From contig NZ_JAPCHW010000006.1 of NCBI RefSeq assembly GCF_026107515.2, positions 186,001 through 250,000 of the forward strand: a DNA stretch of 64,000 bases, read 5' to 3'. The stretch's first letter is position 1, and each line of letters starts with the position of its first letter. This DNA is from Glutamicibacter sp. MNS18. Its GTDB lineage: Bacteria > Actinomycetota > Actinomycetes > Actinomycetales > Micrococcaceae. The translations under genes and the position numbers were made by a program. The notes under the pieces are model-generated. The model ran no database searches. It was not told the origin of the DNA and saw only the letters and a program-made list of their open reading frames with translations. Of this stretch, positions 1-8,041 are shown piece after piece.

Positions 1-799
1 CGGCAGCGGTGCCAAAGAGCGTAGCGATGATCGCAAACACGTCGACTAGTTTGCCTGCCAGGCCCTCTGTGAGCCGCTGTCCGAAAAGAGCACGGAAAAT
101 GGAGGACATGAGCAAGGAACGTCCGCGGCGGTAAGCAGCGTAGGCTACGGACCCGCCCACGAGTGCGTATATAGCCCACGCGTGGAAGCCCCAATGATAG
201 TACGTCTGGGCGAAGGCACGATGCATGGCCTCCACCGATTCTGGCGCGTTGGTCAGCGGCGGCGGTGAGACGAAATATGCGAGTGGTTCTGCGGGCCCCC
301 AGAACAGTACCGCCACGCCAAGTCCAGCCGCGAAAAGCATCGCTGTCCAAGAAAAGGTGCTGAATTCAGGTTTCTCGTCATCTTTACCCAGCGGGATCTT
401 CCCATAGGGAGACAGTGCCATACCCACCAGTGCGATGAGCACGACTATGGCCACGGTGTTGAACATCCAGCCGAGGTTACCCGTCGACCAGTAGAAAGCC
501 GTTTCTGCAACAGAAGCGACACTTTGGGGGGACCAAATGCCCCAGATGACGAACGCCACAGTTAAGGAGCCAGCGATGGCAAAAACAAGTTTGTCGACCC
601 GATACCTCCTCCGCTGCTCATCGATAGCGATACCGGGGACCAGGACTGGGTGCGTGGCGTGGGGGTAGGCAAGCAATCTGCGGTTCAGGCGTCTGGAATC
701 ATTGACCTTACGTTGTTTTTCGCGCTGACGATCTCGCTTGGGCTGTTTCAGGCGAGAGCTGCTCGGCTCTCGTTCAGGGTGGTGGGAGTTTATAGACAT
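1..799 (-). CDS. BCCT family betaine/choline/carnitine transporter, N-terminal part (cut by window edge)
   Basis: Secondary transporter for quaternary ammonium compounds (betaine/choline/carnitine family), inner membrane. The frame opens at ATG 799 and runs unbroken to the left edge, giving about 266 N-terminal residues of a protein usually over 500 long. Seen: an Arg-rich hydrophilic N-terminus of about 67 residues, a first membrane segment at about 68-90, then the family block GKIPLGKDDEKPEFSTFSW followed by the Gly-rich helix FAAGLGVAVLFWG. A GAGAGGA ribosome-binding site lies 10 nt before the start. Many codons end in A/T, unlike genes beyond 3.9 kb. The nearby FGE and betaine-type Rieske genes suggest a choline, choline-sulfate or betaine substrate; substrate choice is inference. 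Confidence 0.9.
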   Translation of the reverse strand, partial: MSINSHHPEREPSSSRLKQPKRDRQREKQRKVNDSRRLNRRLLAYPHATHPVLVPGIAIDEQRRRYRVDKLVFAIAGSLTVAFVIWGIWSPQSVASVAETAFYWSTGNLGWMFNTVAIVVLIALVGMALSPYGKIPLGKDDEKPEFSTFSWTAMLFAAGLGVAVLFWGPAEPLAYFVSPPPLTNAPESVEAMHRAFAQTYYHWGFHAWAIYALVGGSVAYAAYRRGRSLLMSSIFRALFGQRLTEGLAGKLVDVFAIIATLFGTAA

Positions 800-1450
800 C
801 GAAACAGAGTCCTCTCTTTGGTCCTCGAGGCACAGCAGAGCAAAGTAGTCGCTTTCGCGAGCGAACCGCAACGAGACCAATTACTGCATGGGAGTCGGGA
901 AAGGGAATCGGTTGTAAATACACAGCCAAGAGATTCGTTTGCCAAGAACCTGTCATTAGTGTGTGCTTGCTTGGCACCGAGGGTTGCTCATGGCGCGACG
1001 AAGCGAATTACAGGAATCGGGGAACGATGTGAGCGTCAGCGGATAGCGCGCTGCTCGTTCGGTACAGACCAGGTTCTGCTAAAGAGAATTCACAGTTTAG
1101 GGCTCGCTGCCCCACCAACCAATCGCGACGACCTCCCACGAGTCATTTTCGTATCCCACAGTGGGAACCGAAGGAAAAGACTTCGTTAGGTTGCGCAGAA
1201 TGGCTGACGCCTCGACTCTCCTGGCAACCCCGCGAGTGCGGGGGCGTTGTGCCAAAAAAGTAAGCTTGGTCATAACATCGGAGACTAATCGGGGTCTCAA
1301 GTGTTGTCAATAGTTCTTATATATTAGTGATACGTATGTTGCAGTGTAGAACCTAGATGTATTTGGGTTCACCGGAGTTGCCGATTTGGCAGGTGCCCGC
1401 ATTGTGTGTAATGCATCTCGGGGTTTGACCGCATGTCAGAACTGCGGACC
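800..1450. other. Intergenic region upstream of the BCCT gene
   Basis: About 650 bases without a convincing gene. It should hold the minus-strand promoter of the transporter. An inverted repeat TCGCT/AGCGA lies at 849-864. An AT-rich patch sits at about 1305-1340. At 1220-1253 on the plus strand there is a GGCAACC, a GC hairpin (CCGCGAGTGCGGGG core) and GTGCC followed by six A residues, which resembles the 3' half of a SAM riboswitch but has no downstream plus-strand gene. Short open frames here lack ribosome-binding sites and family features. Confidence 0.5.
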
Positions 1451-2449
1451 TCAGCTCAGCGCTACGGTTCGAAAGCCCACGTTGCCAGAGGATGATTCCG
1501 GGGTGTTGAAAGTACGTGCGGCGACTCGGTAGCGATTGCAGTAGGAGTCGTGGCACAAGTAGGATCCCCCACGCATCACGCGGCCCGAACCAATAGTGGG
1601 TCCTTGCGGATTTTCTTTAGGGGAATTGCGGTAGTACTTAGGTAGAAACCAGTCCGCACACCATTCCCAGACGTTGCCCGCCATCTCATATAGGCCATAC
1701 CCATTGGATTGAAAGGAGGCGACGGGTGCGGTACCAATATGGCCATCGTCGCTGCTGTTGCTTGCGGGGAATACGCCTTGCCAGATATTGCAGCGGTGCT
1801 CTCCATTCGGAGTTAGCTCGTTGCCCCAGGCGTATCGCATACCTTCCAGCCCGCCACGGGCGGCATATTCCCACTCAGCCTCCGTGGGCAAGCGTCTTCC
1901 AGCCCAGGTGCAATATTCCAGTGCGTCACGGTGGGAAACATGGACCACTGGGTGGTTGGGGATGTCCTTCCAGTTCGAATTCGGGCCGGTAGGACGTTTC
2001 CAGCTGGCTCCACGCACATTTAGCCACCATGGCGCTCCGGCAGCGACACCGATCACGTCCGATCCCGATGCCGTAGAAAGCAAGTGAAAGACGGCGGAGC
2101 TACCGTACTTCTCGGCCTCGGTCCGGTAACCCGTGGAGTGAACAAAGGCGGCATACATTTCATTCGTGACAGTGGTGGCATCGATACGAAAGCTCTCCAG
2201 GTGCACCTCGTGAACGGGGATCTCGCCATCGGCAAGATACCCTTCGCCAAAGGCGTCACCCATGCTGAAAATTCCCCTAGGGATTTCAATATCGTGGTGA
2301 AACTGGCGCGCGGATAGAGCGGACTTAACATCTAGTTTTCGACTGCCCACCACGGTGAACAGTGGCTCGCGCGAAGGCACGCAACAGCTCTTCCTTGGGA
2401 CATTAGACGATGGCCCGTTACCAGACGAGCCGTCGAGGGGCAGGGTCAT
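1451..2449 (-). CDS. Formylglycine-generating enzyme (sulfatase-modifying factor, SUMF1/FGE family)
   Basis: Copper- and oxygen-dependent oxidase that converts the Cys of a CxPxR motif in type I sulfatases to formylglycine. The 332-residue protein ends in the canonical FGE active-site block: GGSYLCHDSYC, with the paired catalytic cysteines at about 299 and 304, then NRYRVAARTFNTPESSSGN and GFR. This is very close to human SUMF1 and separates it from EgtB/PvdO relatives. The body shows DATTVTNEMYAAFV, RLPTEAEWEYAARGG and AGNVWEWCADW. ATG 2449 is chosen because GAAAGG lies 7 nt before it; an in-frame start at 2476 lacks one. Odd: residues 22-27 read CCVPSR, which itself contains a CxPxR motif. 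No sulfatase is in the window; it may lie beyond the left edge. Confidence 0.93.
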   Translation of the reverse strand: MTLPLDGSSGNGPSSNVPRKSCCVPSREPLFTVVGSRKLDVKSALSARQFHHDIEIPRGIFSMGDAFGEGYLADGEIPVHEVHLESFRIDATTVTNEMYAAFVHSTGYRTEAEKYGSSAVFHLLSTASGSDVIGVAAGAPWWLNVRGASWKRPTGPNSNWKDIPNHPVVHVSHRDALEYCTWAGRRLPTEAEWEYAARGGLEGMRYAWGNELTPNGEHRCNIWQGVFPASNSSDDGHIGTAPVASFQSNGYGLYEMAGNVWEWCADWFLPKYYRNSPKENPQGPTIGSGRVMRGGSYLCHDSYCNRYRVAARTFNTPESSSGNVGFRTVALS

Positions 2450-2838
2450 ATTCTTACCTTTCAGATTCTCTGCCAAAAGCTCAGAATTTTCCGGTCATCG
2501 CTTACCAAGGGCCGCCCAAGTAGGTCGTAGGCTTGATACCATCAATGCTCCTACCAGCATTGCTGTCCTACATGCTGGCGGCAACCTCACTGCTCGCTCC
2601 GGGTAATGTAGCTGACGGATTTTAGATGAGCGAGCATGTTTTCGATGAACGCCATGGTTTTTCAGCATCCAGTTCTGAGAACCCTTGACGCACAACTGGG
2701 AAGTCATTTGAGCGCATGGTCCTCGGCATCGCCCAGAAAGACTGTAGCAGCGGGAAACCGTACGGCGTCATGCCTTCTCAACTGTAGTCCTTAGGTCAGT
2801 AGTTCAGCGCCACTTATCGAGCTGACGCCGGGGGTAGT
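2450..2838. other. Intergenic region between LysR gene and FGE gene
   Basis: About 390 bases between the LysR stop and the FGE start, both on the minus strand. It holds the FGE ribosome-binding site (GAAAGG) and presumably its promoter. Short open frames on both strands (for example minus 2495-2707) have no recognisable domain and no good ribosome-binding site, so no gene is called. Confidence 0.4.
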
Positions 2839-3771
2839 CTAGTTTTCCTCCACCAAGCGCTCACTGAGAATCCGATGCGCAGTCGCCTGAAGAATTTGTA
2901 AGGATTCACCGACCAAAGGGGAATCCATACTACCCGTGCGCACCGAGGCAACGATTCTCCGCGTGGGCCTGCCGGGGCCTACAAGGCGCAGTCGACGCAC
3001 ATTCCCGGTACTTCCGATAGTGGCCAGCCGCGGCAGCAGGCCCACACCGAGCCCCGCTCCCACGAACGCCACCATGGTTTCCCACTCCAAGGCCTCGTGG
3101 GCAACTCTTGGGCTAACGCCCACTGCGGTGAACGCGGCGGTGAACAGCGCCCGGTAGGCCGACCCGGGAGTGTCGGAAATCCAGCGATCCTCCGCCAGCT
3201 CCTCGAGTCGTACCGTCTCGCGCCCCGCCAGCGGATGGTCCGCGGGTAGCACTACGTCCAGGGGATCATTGAGCAAGGTGGTCTGCTGGAACTGGAACTC
3301 CTCCTCCATGTGCGATTCCGTCTGCATTGCCACCACCACGGCCAAGTCAATCCGCTCGGCAATCAATAGCTCGTAGCAGCGGGCCGGGCTGGCCTCAATC
3401 ACTTGGACCTCGACATCCGGCCGAGTCGTTCGCAGCTGCGCAGCGAGCGGCGCCAGCAACTGGGCGGCAGCGGTGGAGAACCCACCGAGTCCCAGATGGG
3501 ACTGCACCCGCCCCTCGGCTGTCAAGGCGGAGGACCGCAACCGCTCCCACTCGGTCACCAACTTGTCAGACTCAGCCACCAGATGCCGCCCGGTAGACGT
3601 CAGCCGCACGCCCCGTCCGTCCTTGGCCAGCAGCTGCATTCCAAGCATCCGCTGCAGCTCGCGCAGTTGTGCCGAGACAGCTGAAGGGGAGTAACCGGTG
3701 AGCTTGGCAGTGGCCGCCACCGAGCCGCAAGCGGCAAAGGTGCGCAGGGTCATGAGCCGTGGATCAATCAT
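2839..3771 (-). CDS. LysR family transcriptional regulator
   Basis: A 310-residue LysR-type regulator: N-terminal winged helix (about 1-60, with the helix GSVAATAKLTGYSPSAVSAQ) and a C-terminal effector-binding domain (about 90-300). The frame opens further upstream, but ATG 3771 (MIDPRLMTLRTF) places the HTH at the usual distance; the extra upstream residues do not look like LysR. It is divergent from gbcA with 155 bases between starts, the classical LysR arrangement, so it probably controls gbcAB in response to a betaine-type ligand or product. Known betaine regulators of Pseudomonas are AraC-type, so the target is inferred from position only. Confidence 0.9.
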   Translation of the reverse strand: MIDPRLMTLRTFAACGSVAATAKLTGYSPSAVSAQLRELQRMLGMQLLAKDGRGVRLTSTGRHLVAESDKLVTEWERLRSSALTAEGRVQSHLGLGGFSTAAAQLLAPLAAQLRTTRPDVEVQVIEASPARCYELLIAERIDLAVVVAMQTESHMEEEFQFQQTTLLNDPLDVVLPADHPLAGRETVRLEELAEDRWISDTPGSAYRALFTAAFTAVGVSPRVAHEALEWETMVAFVGAGLGVGLLPRLATIGSTGNVRRLRLVGPGRPTRRIVASVRTGSMDSPLVGESLQILQATAHRILSERLVEEN

Positions 3772-3926
3772 GCAGCTATTGTGCACGATGTTAGGCATCT
3801 TTTTGCGCTTTTCTAGCAGCATTACAGGGAATAGTGTGATCTGTACAACAACACTTGGTTCATGAACGACCACATTTATTTTCAACTACCGCAGGCCCCT
3901 GCATCCGTCTCCCAAGGAGTACATCC
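3772..3926. promoter_or_regulatory. Divergent LysR/gbcA control region with two dyads
   Basis: Intergenic space between the divergent LysR and Rieske genes. Two candidate LysR sites are visible: ATTGTGCACGAT at 3778-3789 (10 of 12 positions symmetric, core GTGCAC) next to the LysR start, and AGTGT/ACACT arms at 3833-3837 and 3851-3855. The gbcA ribosome-binding site AAGGAG is at 3914-3919. Binding is not shown; the assignment rests on symmetry and position. Confidence 0.45.
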
Positions 3927-5231
3927 ATGTCTGTATCGATCAACACACCTCGCACTCGTCGGGGAAGGCTCTCCAGCACGCTGCCAGCGGAGCACCTGTC
4001 GGAGATCAAGGAGTTGTTCGACCAGCGCCGTGTCGGCTATTCGCTCGACGCGCCGTTCTACACCGATCCGACGGTATTCGCCCTGGATATGGAGGGTGTC
4101 TTCGGATCACAGTGGCTCTTTGCCGCCAGTATCGCCGAGATCCCGGAACCCGGGGACTACGTGACCATCGAGTACGGACCGACCTCGTTAATCGTGATGC
4201 GCAAGGACGATGGGGGCGTGAACGTCTTGCACAATGTCTGCCGCCACCGCGGCGCGCGGGTATTGACTGAGAAGTCGGGTTCCACCGGCAACCTGGTCTG
4301 CGGCTACCATTCCTGGACCTACTCACCCGAGGGCGATCTGATCCACGCCTCGGCACCCGGTGAAACCACCTTCGACAAGGGCTGTTTTGGACTCAAACGG
4401 GCCCATAGCCGGGTCTACGCCGGGCTGGTGTTTGTCTGCGTGGCCGAGGAACCACCAGCGGATTTCGACGAAGCAGCCAAGATCTTCGAACCGTATCTGG
4501 CACCCCATGACCTGTCGCGCACCAAGGTGGCCTACCAGCAGAATATCGTCGAGGAGGGCAATTGGAAGCTGGTGATGGAGAACAACCGCGAGTGCTACCA
4601 CTGCGATGGCCACCCCGAACTGGCCTGTTCACTGTTCCCCACCTGGGGGCTGACCGATGACATCGTCCCCACCCATCTGGAGGAGGTCTGGGACCGGAAC
4701 AAGCAAGCCGAGTCCTCCCTGGAGGAACGTTGCCGCCGCTACGGCCTGCCCTACGAGGTGGTGGAGGAACTCGATAGCCGAATTGCCGGATTCCGGATCT
4801 CACGTGAACCGCTGGACGGGCACGGGGAGTCCTTCTCCCCCGATGGTCGTCGTCTGTCGAAGAAACTTTTGGGTGACCTGCGGGATTTCCGGCTGGGCCG
4901 TTGCTCCATGCACGTGCAGCCCAACAGCTGGTTCCACTTCCTGGGCGACCATGTGATCACCTTCGGGGCCTTCCCGATCAACGAGCACCAGACCCTGGTA
5001 CGCACCACCTGGCTGGTGGCCGACGACGCGGTCGAAGGGGTGGATTACGACCTGGAGAAACTCACCCACACCTGGAAGCAGACCAACCTGCAGGACAAGG
5101 CCTTCGTGGAACTGTGCCAGGCCGGAGCGGCCAGCCCCGCCTACGAGCCCGGGCCCTACATGAAGAGTGAATACCAGGTCGAGGCCTTCATCAACTGGTA
5201 CGTGCAGCGCATGCAGGAGCACCTGGCATGA
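3927..5231 (+). CDS. gbcA: Rieske aromatic-ring-hydroxylase-type oxygenase, glycine betaine monooxygenase-like alpha subunit
   Basis: Predicted to oxidise an N-methyl group of a quaternary amine (glycine betaine to dimethylglycine plus formaldehyde), with electrons from the next gene product. The 434-residue protein has a Rieske [2Fe-2S] site CRH at 105-107 and CGYH at 125-128. The mononuclear iron motif is ENNRECYHCDGHP, with His225 and His229. The usual bridging Asp is replaced by Glu222, a feature known for quaternary-amine Rieske enzymes such as CntA. ATG 3927 follows AAGGAG by 7 nt. Its stop overlaps the reductase start by 4 nt, so the pair is translationally coupled. Alternatives are stachydrine or carnitine demethylation; the Glu motif and fused reductase partner favour GbcA-like activity. 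Confidence 0.85.
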   Translation: MSVSINTPRTRRGRLSSTLPAEHLSEIKELFDQRRVGYSLDAPFYTDPTVFALDMEGVFGSQWLFAASIAEIPEPGDYVTIEYGPTSLIVMRKDDGGVNVLHNVCRHRGARVLTEKSGSTGNLVCGYHSWTYSPEGDLIHASAPGETTFDKGCFGLKRAHSRVYAGLVFVCVAEEPPADFDEAAKIFEPYLAPHDLSRTKVAYQQNIVEEGNWKLVMENNRECYHCDGHPELACSLFPTWGLTDDIVPTHLEEVWDRNKQAESSLEERCRRYGLPYEVVEELDSRIAGFRISREPLDGHGESFSPDGRRLSKKLLGDLRDFRLGRCSMHVQPNSWFHFLGDHVITFGAFPINEHQTLVRTTWLVADDAVEGVDYDLEKLTHTWKQTNLQDKAFVELCQAGAASPAYEPGPYMKSEYQVEAFINWYVQRMQEHLA

Positions 5232-6688
5232 TCGTTACCACCACCAGTATCCAGGCACCGGTCATGCAGCGGATCAGCGGCCTGGAGATGCCATGGAACC
5301 GGGTGCTGCGATCCACCGAGCAGGCCGCCGGGGCCGCCCGTGCCCTGGGTCCGTGGCATCCGCAGGAATTCACGGCCGAATGCGTTGAAACCGTCCCGGA
5401 AGCCGGCGGCATGATGACCTTCGTCTTCCGCCGTACCGACGGCGCGCCATTGGCCTTCCGGGCCGGACAGTACCTGAACATCGCCTTCCCCGTACATGGG
5501 CCGGACGGGGACTCGGTGGACCGCAGCTATTCGATCTCCAGCGCACCGACCCAACCGTGGACCTTCAACATCACGGTGAAACGCGAACGCCAGGGGCTGG
5601 TGTCCCCGTGGGTCCATGAAAACGTGAAGCCCGGCACCGTGCTGGACATGCTCGGCCCGGTCGGGGCCTTCCACCTTCCGGATGCCGAACGCCGAGCACG
5701 CTTCCTGTTCCTGGCCGCCGGGGCGGGAATCACCCCGATCATGTCCATGGTGCGCACCATCCATTCCCTGCCCGGCCAGGCCGATGTGGTGGTGTTGTAT
5801 CACGGTGCCGAGCCCGGCGGATTCGGTTTTTCCAAGGAACTGGAATACATCGCCGCTGTCGATGAGCGCCTGAAGGTGTTCTACTCCCTGGGCGACCGCT
5901 CCGTTCCGGGGAACTGGGAATGGATGCTGGGTCGGCTCACTTGCCAGATGATCGACCAGGTGGCACCGGATGCCAATGGCCGCCAGGTGTACGCCTGCGG
6001 ACCGGAGGGATACCTGAACAATGCCGCGGACCTGCTCGGGCAGGTTGGCGTGGATGAGACCTCGATCCACATGGAGTTCTTCTCCGGCAACCGGCAGACC
6101 CGGCGGGAATACCGGGAGGAAGTGGCGTACGCCGAGGGCCTGGCCGAGGAGTTCGCCGACGAGTTGGCCGAGTCGGCGCAGGACTACTTCGAACAGCAAC
6201 CGGCCGAGCTGGGAATCTACGAACCAGGCTACGACGAGGACGGAACACTGGAGGCCACCGGGCTTGAATTGCAGGCCGCCGGATCCGAGGCCTGGCCCGA
6301 CCCCGAGCAACCGGCTCCGGGTGAGGTCATCGTGCTGGAGTCGGCAGCGGCCATCGATGATGCCGCGGCCACCGCCGAGCAGCAGCCACCGCCGGATGCC
6401 GCGGATTTCGAGACCGTGGGCGAGGGAAGCCTGACCATGGCCTTTATGAAAACCGGGATCAAGGTCAGGATCGATCCCGGGGAGCCGATCCTGGCCGTGG
6501 CCAAACGGGCCGGGGTGAGGATCGGGGCCAACTGCCAGGAAGGCATGTGCGGTTCGTGCAAGGTGGTCAAGATCTCGGGGGATGTGGATATGCAGCACCA
6601 AGGCGGGATCCGCGCCCGGGAGATCGAGGCGGGCAAATTCCTGCCCTGCTGCTCCACTGCGCAGAGCGACCTGGAAATCGACGCCTGA
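5228..6688 (+). CDS. gbcB: Hybrid ferredoxin reductase (FAD/NAD domain plus [2Fe-2S] ferredoxin), GbcB-like
   Basis: Electron donor for the Rieske oxygenase. Domains in order: FAD-binding (RSYSISS at 99-105), NAD(P)-binding (GAGITP at 165-170, CGPE at 257-260), a long linker, then a plant-type ferredoxin with Cys436, Cys441, Cys444 and Cys474. At 486 residues it is about 110 longer than Pseudomonas GbcB-type reductases. The excess is an acidic, Ala/Glu/Pro-rich stretch at about 290-398 between the FNR and ferredoxin modules, with no recognisable fold. The ATG overlaps the gbcA stop (ATGA). Reading frame and codon use are continuous through the insert, so it is not a sequencing artefact. Confidence 0.87.
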   Translation: MIVTTTSIQAPVMQRISGLEMPWNRVLRSTEQAAGAARALGPWHPQEFTAECVETVPEAGGMMTFVFRRTDGAPLAFRAGQYLNIAFPVHGPDGDSVDRSYSISSAPTQPWTFNITVKRERQGLVSPWVHENVKPGTVLDMLGPVGAFHLPDAERRARFLFLAAGAGITPIMSMVRTIHSLPGQADVVVLYHGAEPGGFGFSKELEYIAAVDERLKVFYSLGDRSVPGNWEWMLGRLTCQMIDQVAPDANGRQVYACGPEGYLNNAADLLGQVGVDETSIHMEFFSGNRQTRREYREEVAYAEGLAEEFADELAESAQDYFEQQPAELGIYEPGYDEDGTLEATGLELQAAGSEAWPDPEQPAPGEVIVLESAAAIDDAAATAEQQPPPDAADFETVGEGSLTMAFMKTGIKVRIDPGEPILAVAKRAGVRIGANCQEGMCGSCKVVKISGDVDMQHQGGIRAREIEAGKFLPCCSTAQSDLEIDA

Positions 6689-6805
6689 TCCCGCGGCGGG
6701 CGGCTGGTGGGATCCTTTGCGGGTTCCGCCACCCGCCGGATAGGGATTGCGCTCGTGCGGCAACCCGTGCAGGTTGTTCCCCGTGGGTCACCGTGTTCGT
6801 CGGGG

Positions 6806-7435
6806 CTAGAACAGGTGTTGTTCCGCCGGCACGGCCTGCGCATGTTCCAGCAACAGCAGCTGGCGCTTGGCCTCCAACCCACCGAGATACCCGCCCAACG
6901 ATCCGTCGGTACGCAGCACCCGGTGGCAGGGCAGGAGAATCGGCAGCGGGTTGGTGGCACAGGCGGAACCCACCGCCCGCACGGCCTTCGGGTTGCCGAT
7001 GCGATCGGCCATCTGCGCGTAGCTCAGGGTCTGCCCGTAGCCGATCCGGTCCAGTTCCAGCTGTACCCGGCGGCGGAAGTCGGTCGACAGCCGAAGGTCC
7101 AGGGGCAACTCGAAGGTCCTGCGTGTCCCGTTGAAGTACTCGTGGATCTGGCGTGCGGCCGCATCAAGCTTTGCCTCGGAGCGCAGGATCCGTGACCCGA
7201 CCTTGTCGCTGAGCCTTTCCAGGACCTTGTCGTGTTCCTCGCCTTCAAAGGCCACCCGGACAATCCCCTGTCCGGTGGAGGCCAGCAGCAGTTTGCCCAG
7301 CGGCGAATCCACCACCCGGTACACCACATCGGTGAGCTGTTCCAACTGCGCGGAGTCTTCCAACCGCTGGCGCAGCTCGCTCAGCAATGCGGCTTCTGCC
7401 GCGGTGGCGACCGCAGTCGTTTCCTTCTTCTTCAT
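6806..7435 (-). CDS. ogt: Methylated-DNA--[protein]-cysteine S-methyltransferase
   Basis: Suicide repair protein that transfers alkyl groups from O6-alkylguanine to its own cysteine. The 209-residue protein ends with the Ada/Ogt DNA-binding and acceptor domain: SYAQMADRIGNPKAVRAVGSA, then the acceptor motif LLPCHRV with Cys170, and DGSLGGYLGGLEAKR. The N-terminal 40 residues are an extra charged helix. ATG 7435 is chosen because it overlaps the stop of the upstream sigma factor (ATGA); the frame opens further upstream inside the sigma gene. The tight coupling suggests the sigma factor and the repair protein are made together, perhaps in an alkylation response. Confidence 0.93.
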   Translation of the reverse strand: MKKKETTAVATAAEAALLSELRQRLEDSAQLEQLTDVVYRVVDSPLGKLLLASTGQGIVRVAFEGEEHDKVLERLSDKVGSRILRSEAKLDAAARQIHEYFNGTRRTFELPLDLRLSTDFRRRVQLELDRIGYGQTLSYAQMADRIGNPKAVRAVGSACATNPLPILLPCHRVLRTDGSLGGYLGGLEAKRQLLLLEHAQAVPAEQHLF

Positions 7436-7929
7436 GGGCTGGCTCCTTCGTAGGCGCTGATGTCGATGACCTTGCGCAAGCTGTTGATCCCGTCGGCCGC
7501 GGCGCGGCGTGCTGCCTCGGGGGTACCGCCCAGGAATTCGGATATCTGCCGGTACCCGAGACCGCCCAGATACCGGTAGGCAACGACCAGTCGTTGCTTT
7601 TCGGGCAGCTGTTTGACCAGTGCCCACAGTTCATGGTTTTCGGCGTTGGTTTCCGGGCTGAGCTCCACGGCAACCTCACCGGCCGCCGGATCGGCTTGCA
7701 CGGTTTCCCCCCGGTGGCGGCGCAACTCGTCAATCGCCTTGTGGTGGGCGATGCGAATCAGCCAGGCCTGGATGTTGGCCTGGGGGTCGAGCCCCGGGTA
7801 CGCCTTGAGCGCGGACAGGAAGGTTTCCGACCAGGCATCCTGGGCCCGGTGTTCGTCCAGCAGGGCACGGCACACCCGCAGCACGCTCAGGCCGTAGGCC
7901 TGGACAATCTGTTCAAAGGGCTGCTTCAT
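7432..7929 (-). CDS. ECF-type RNA polymerase sigma factor
   Basis: A 165-residue extracytoplasmic-function sigma factor. Region 2 is at about 10-75 (AQDAWSETFLSALKAYPGLD, AWLIRIAHHKAIDELRR) and region 4 at about 100-155 (LPEKQRLVVAYRYLGGLGYR, then QISEFLGGTPEAARR). It is the first gene of a two-gene operon with ogt and overlaps it by 4 nt. No anti-sigma factor lies beside it, so control is probably transcriptional or through a remote partner. Region 3 is absent, as expected for ECF sigmas. Confidence 0.9.
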   Translation of the reverse strand: MKQPFEQIVQAYGLSVLRVCRALLDEHRAQDAWSETFLSALKAYPGLDPQANIQAWLIRIAHHKAIDELRRHRGETVQADPAAGEVAVELSPETNAENHELWALVKQLPEKQRLVVAYRYLGGLGYRQISEFLGGTPEAARRAAADGINSLRKVIDISAYEGASP

Positions 7930-8041
7930 GGGGCTCCTGGTGTGCGGTTCCTACCCTGTAAACGGTATATAGCCCCAAAGTGTGAGCCTAGGTGCCAAGA
8001 ATTCTTCGCCACGACGCCCGCTGGGGTGATGGGCGGGCCGC

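Noticed and set aside
2495-2707. A small minus-strand frame between FGE and LysR that could be a transposase fragment
   Set aside because: No DDE or HTH motif, no terminal repeats and no ribosome-binding site.
5156-6763. A 535-codon open frame on the minus strand opposite gbcB
   Set aside because: It is the complement of a strongly G/C-biased coding gene; no ribosome-binding site or protein family, while gbcB has full cofactor motifs.
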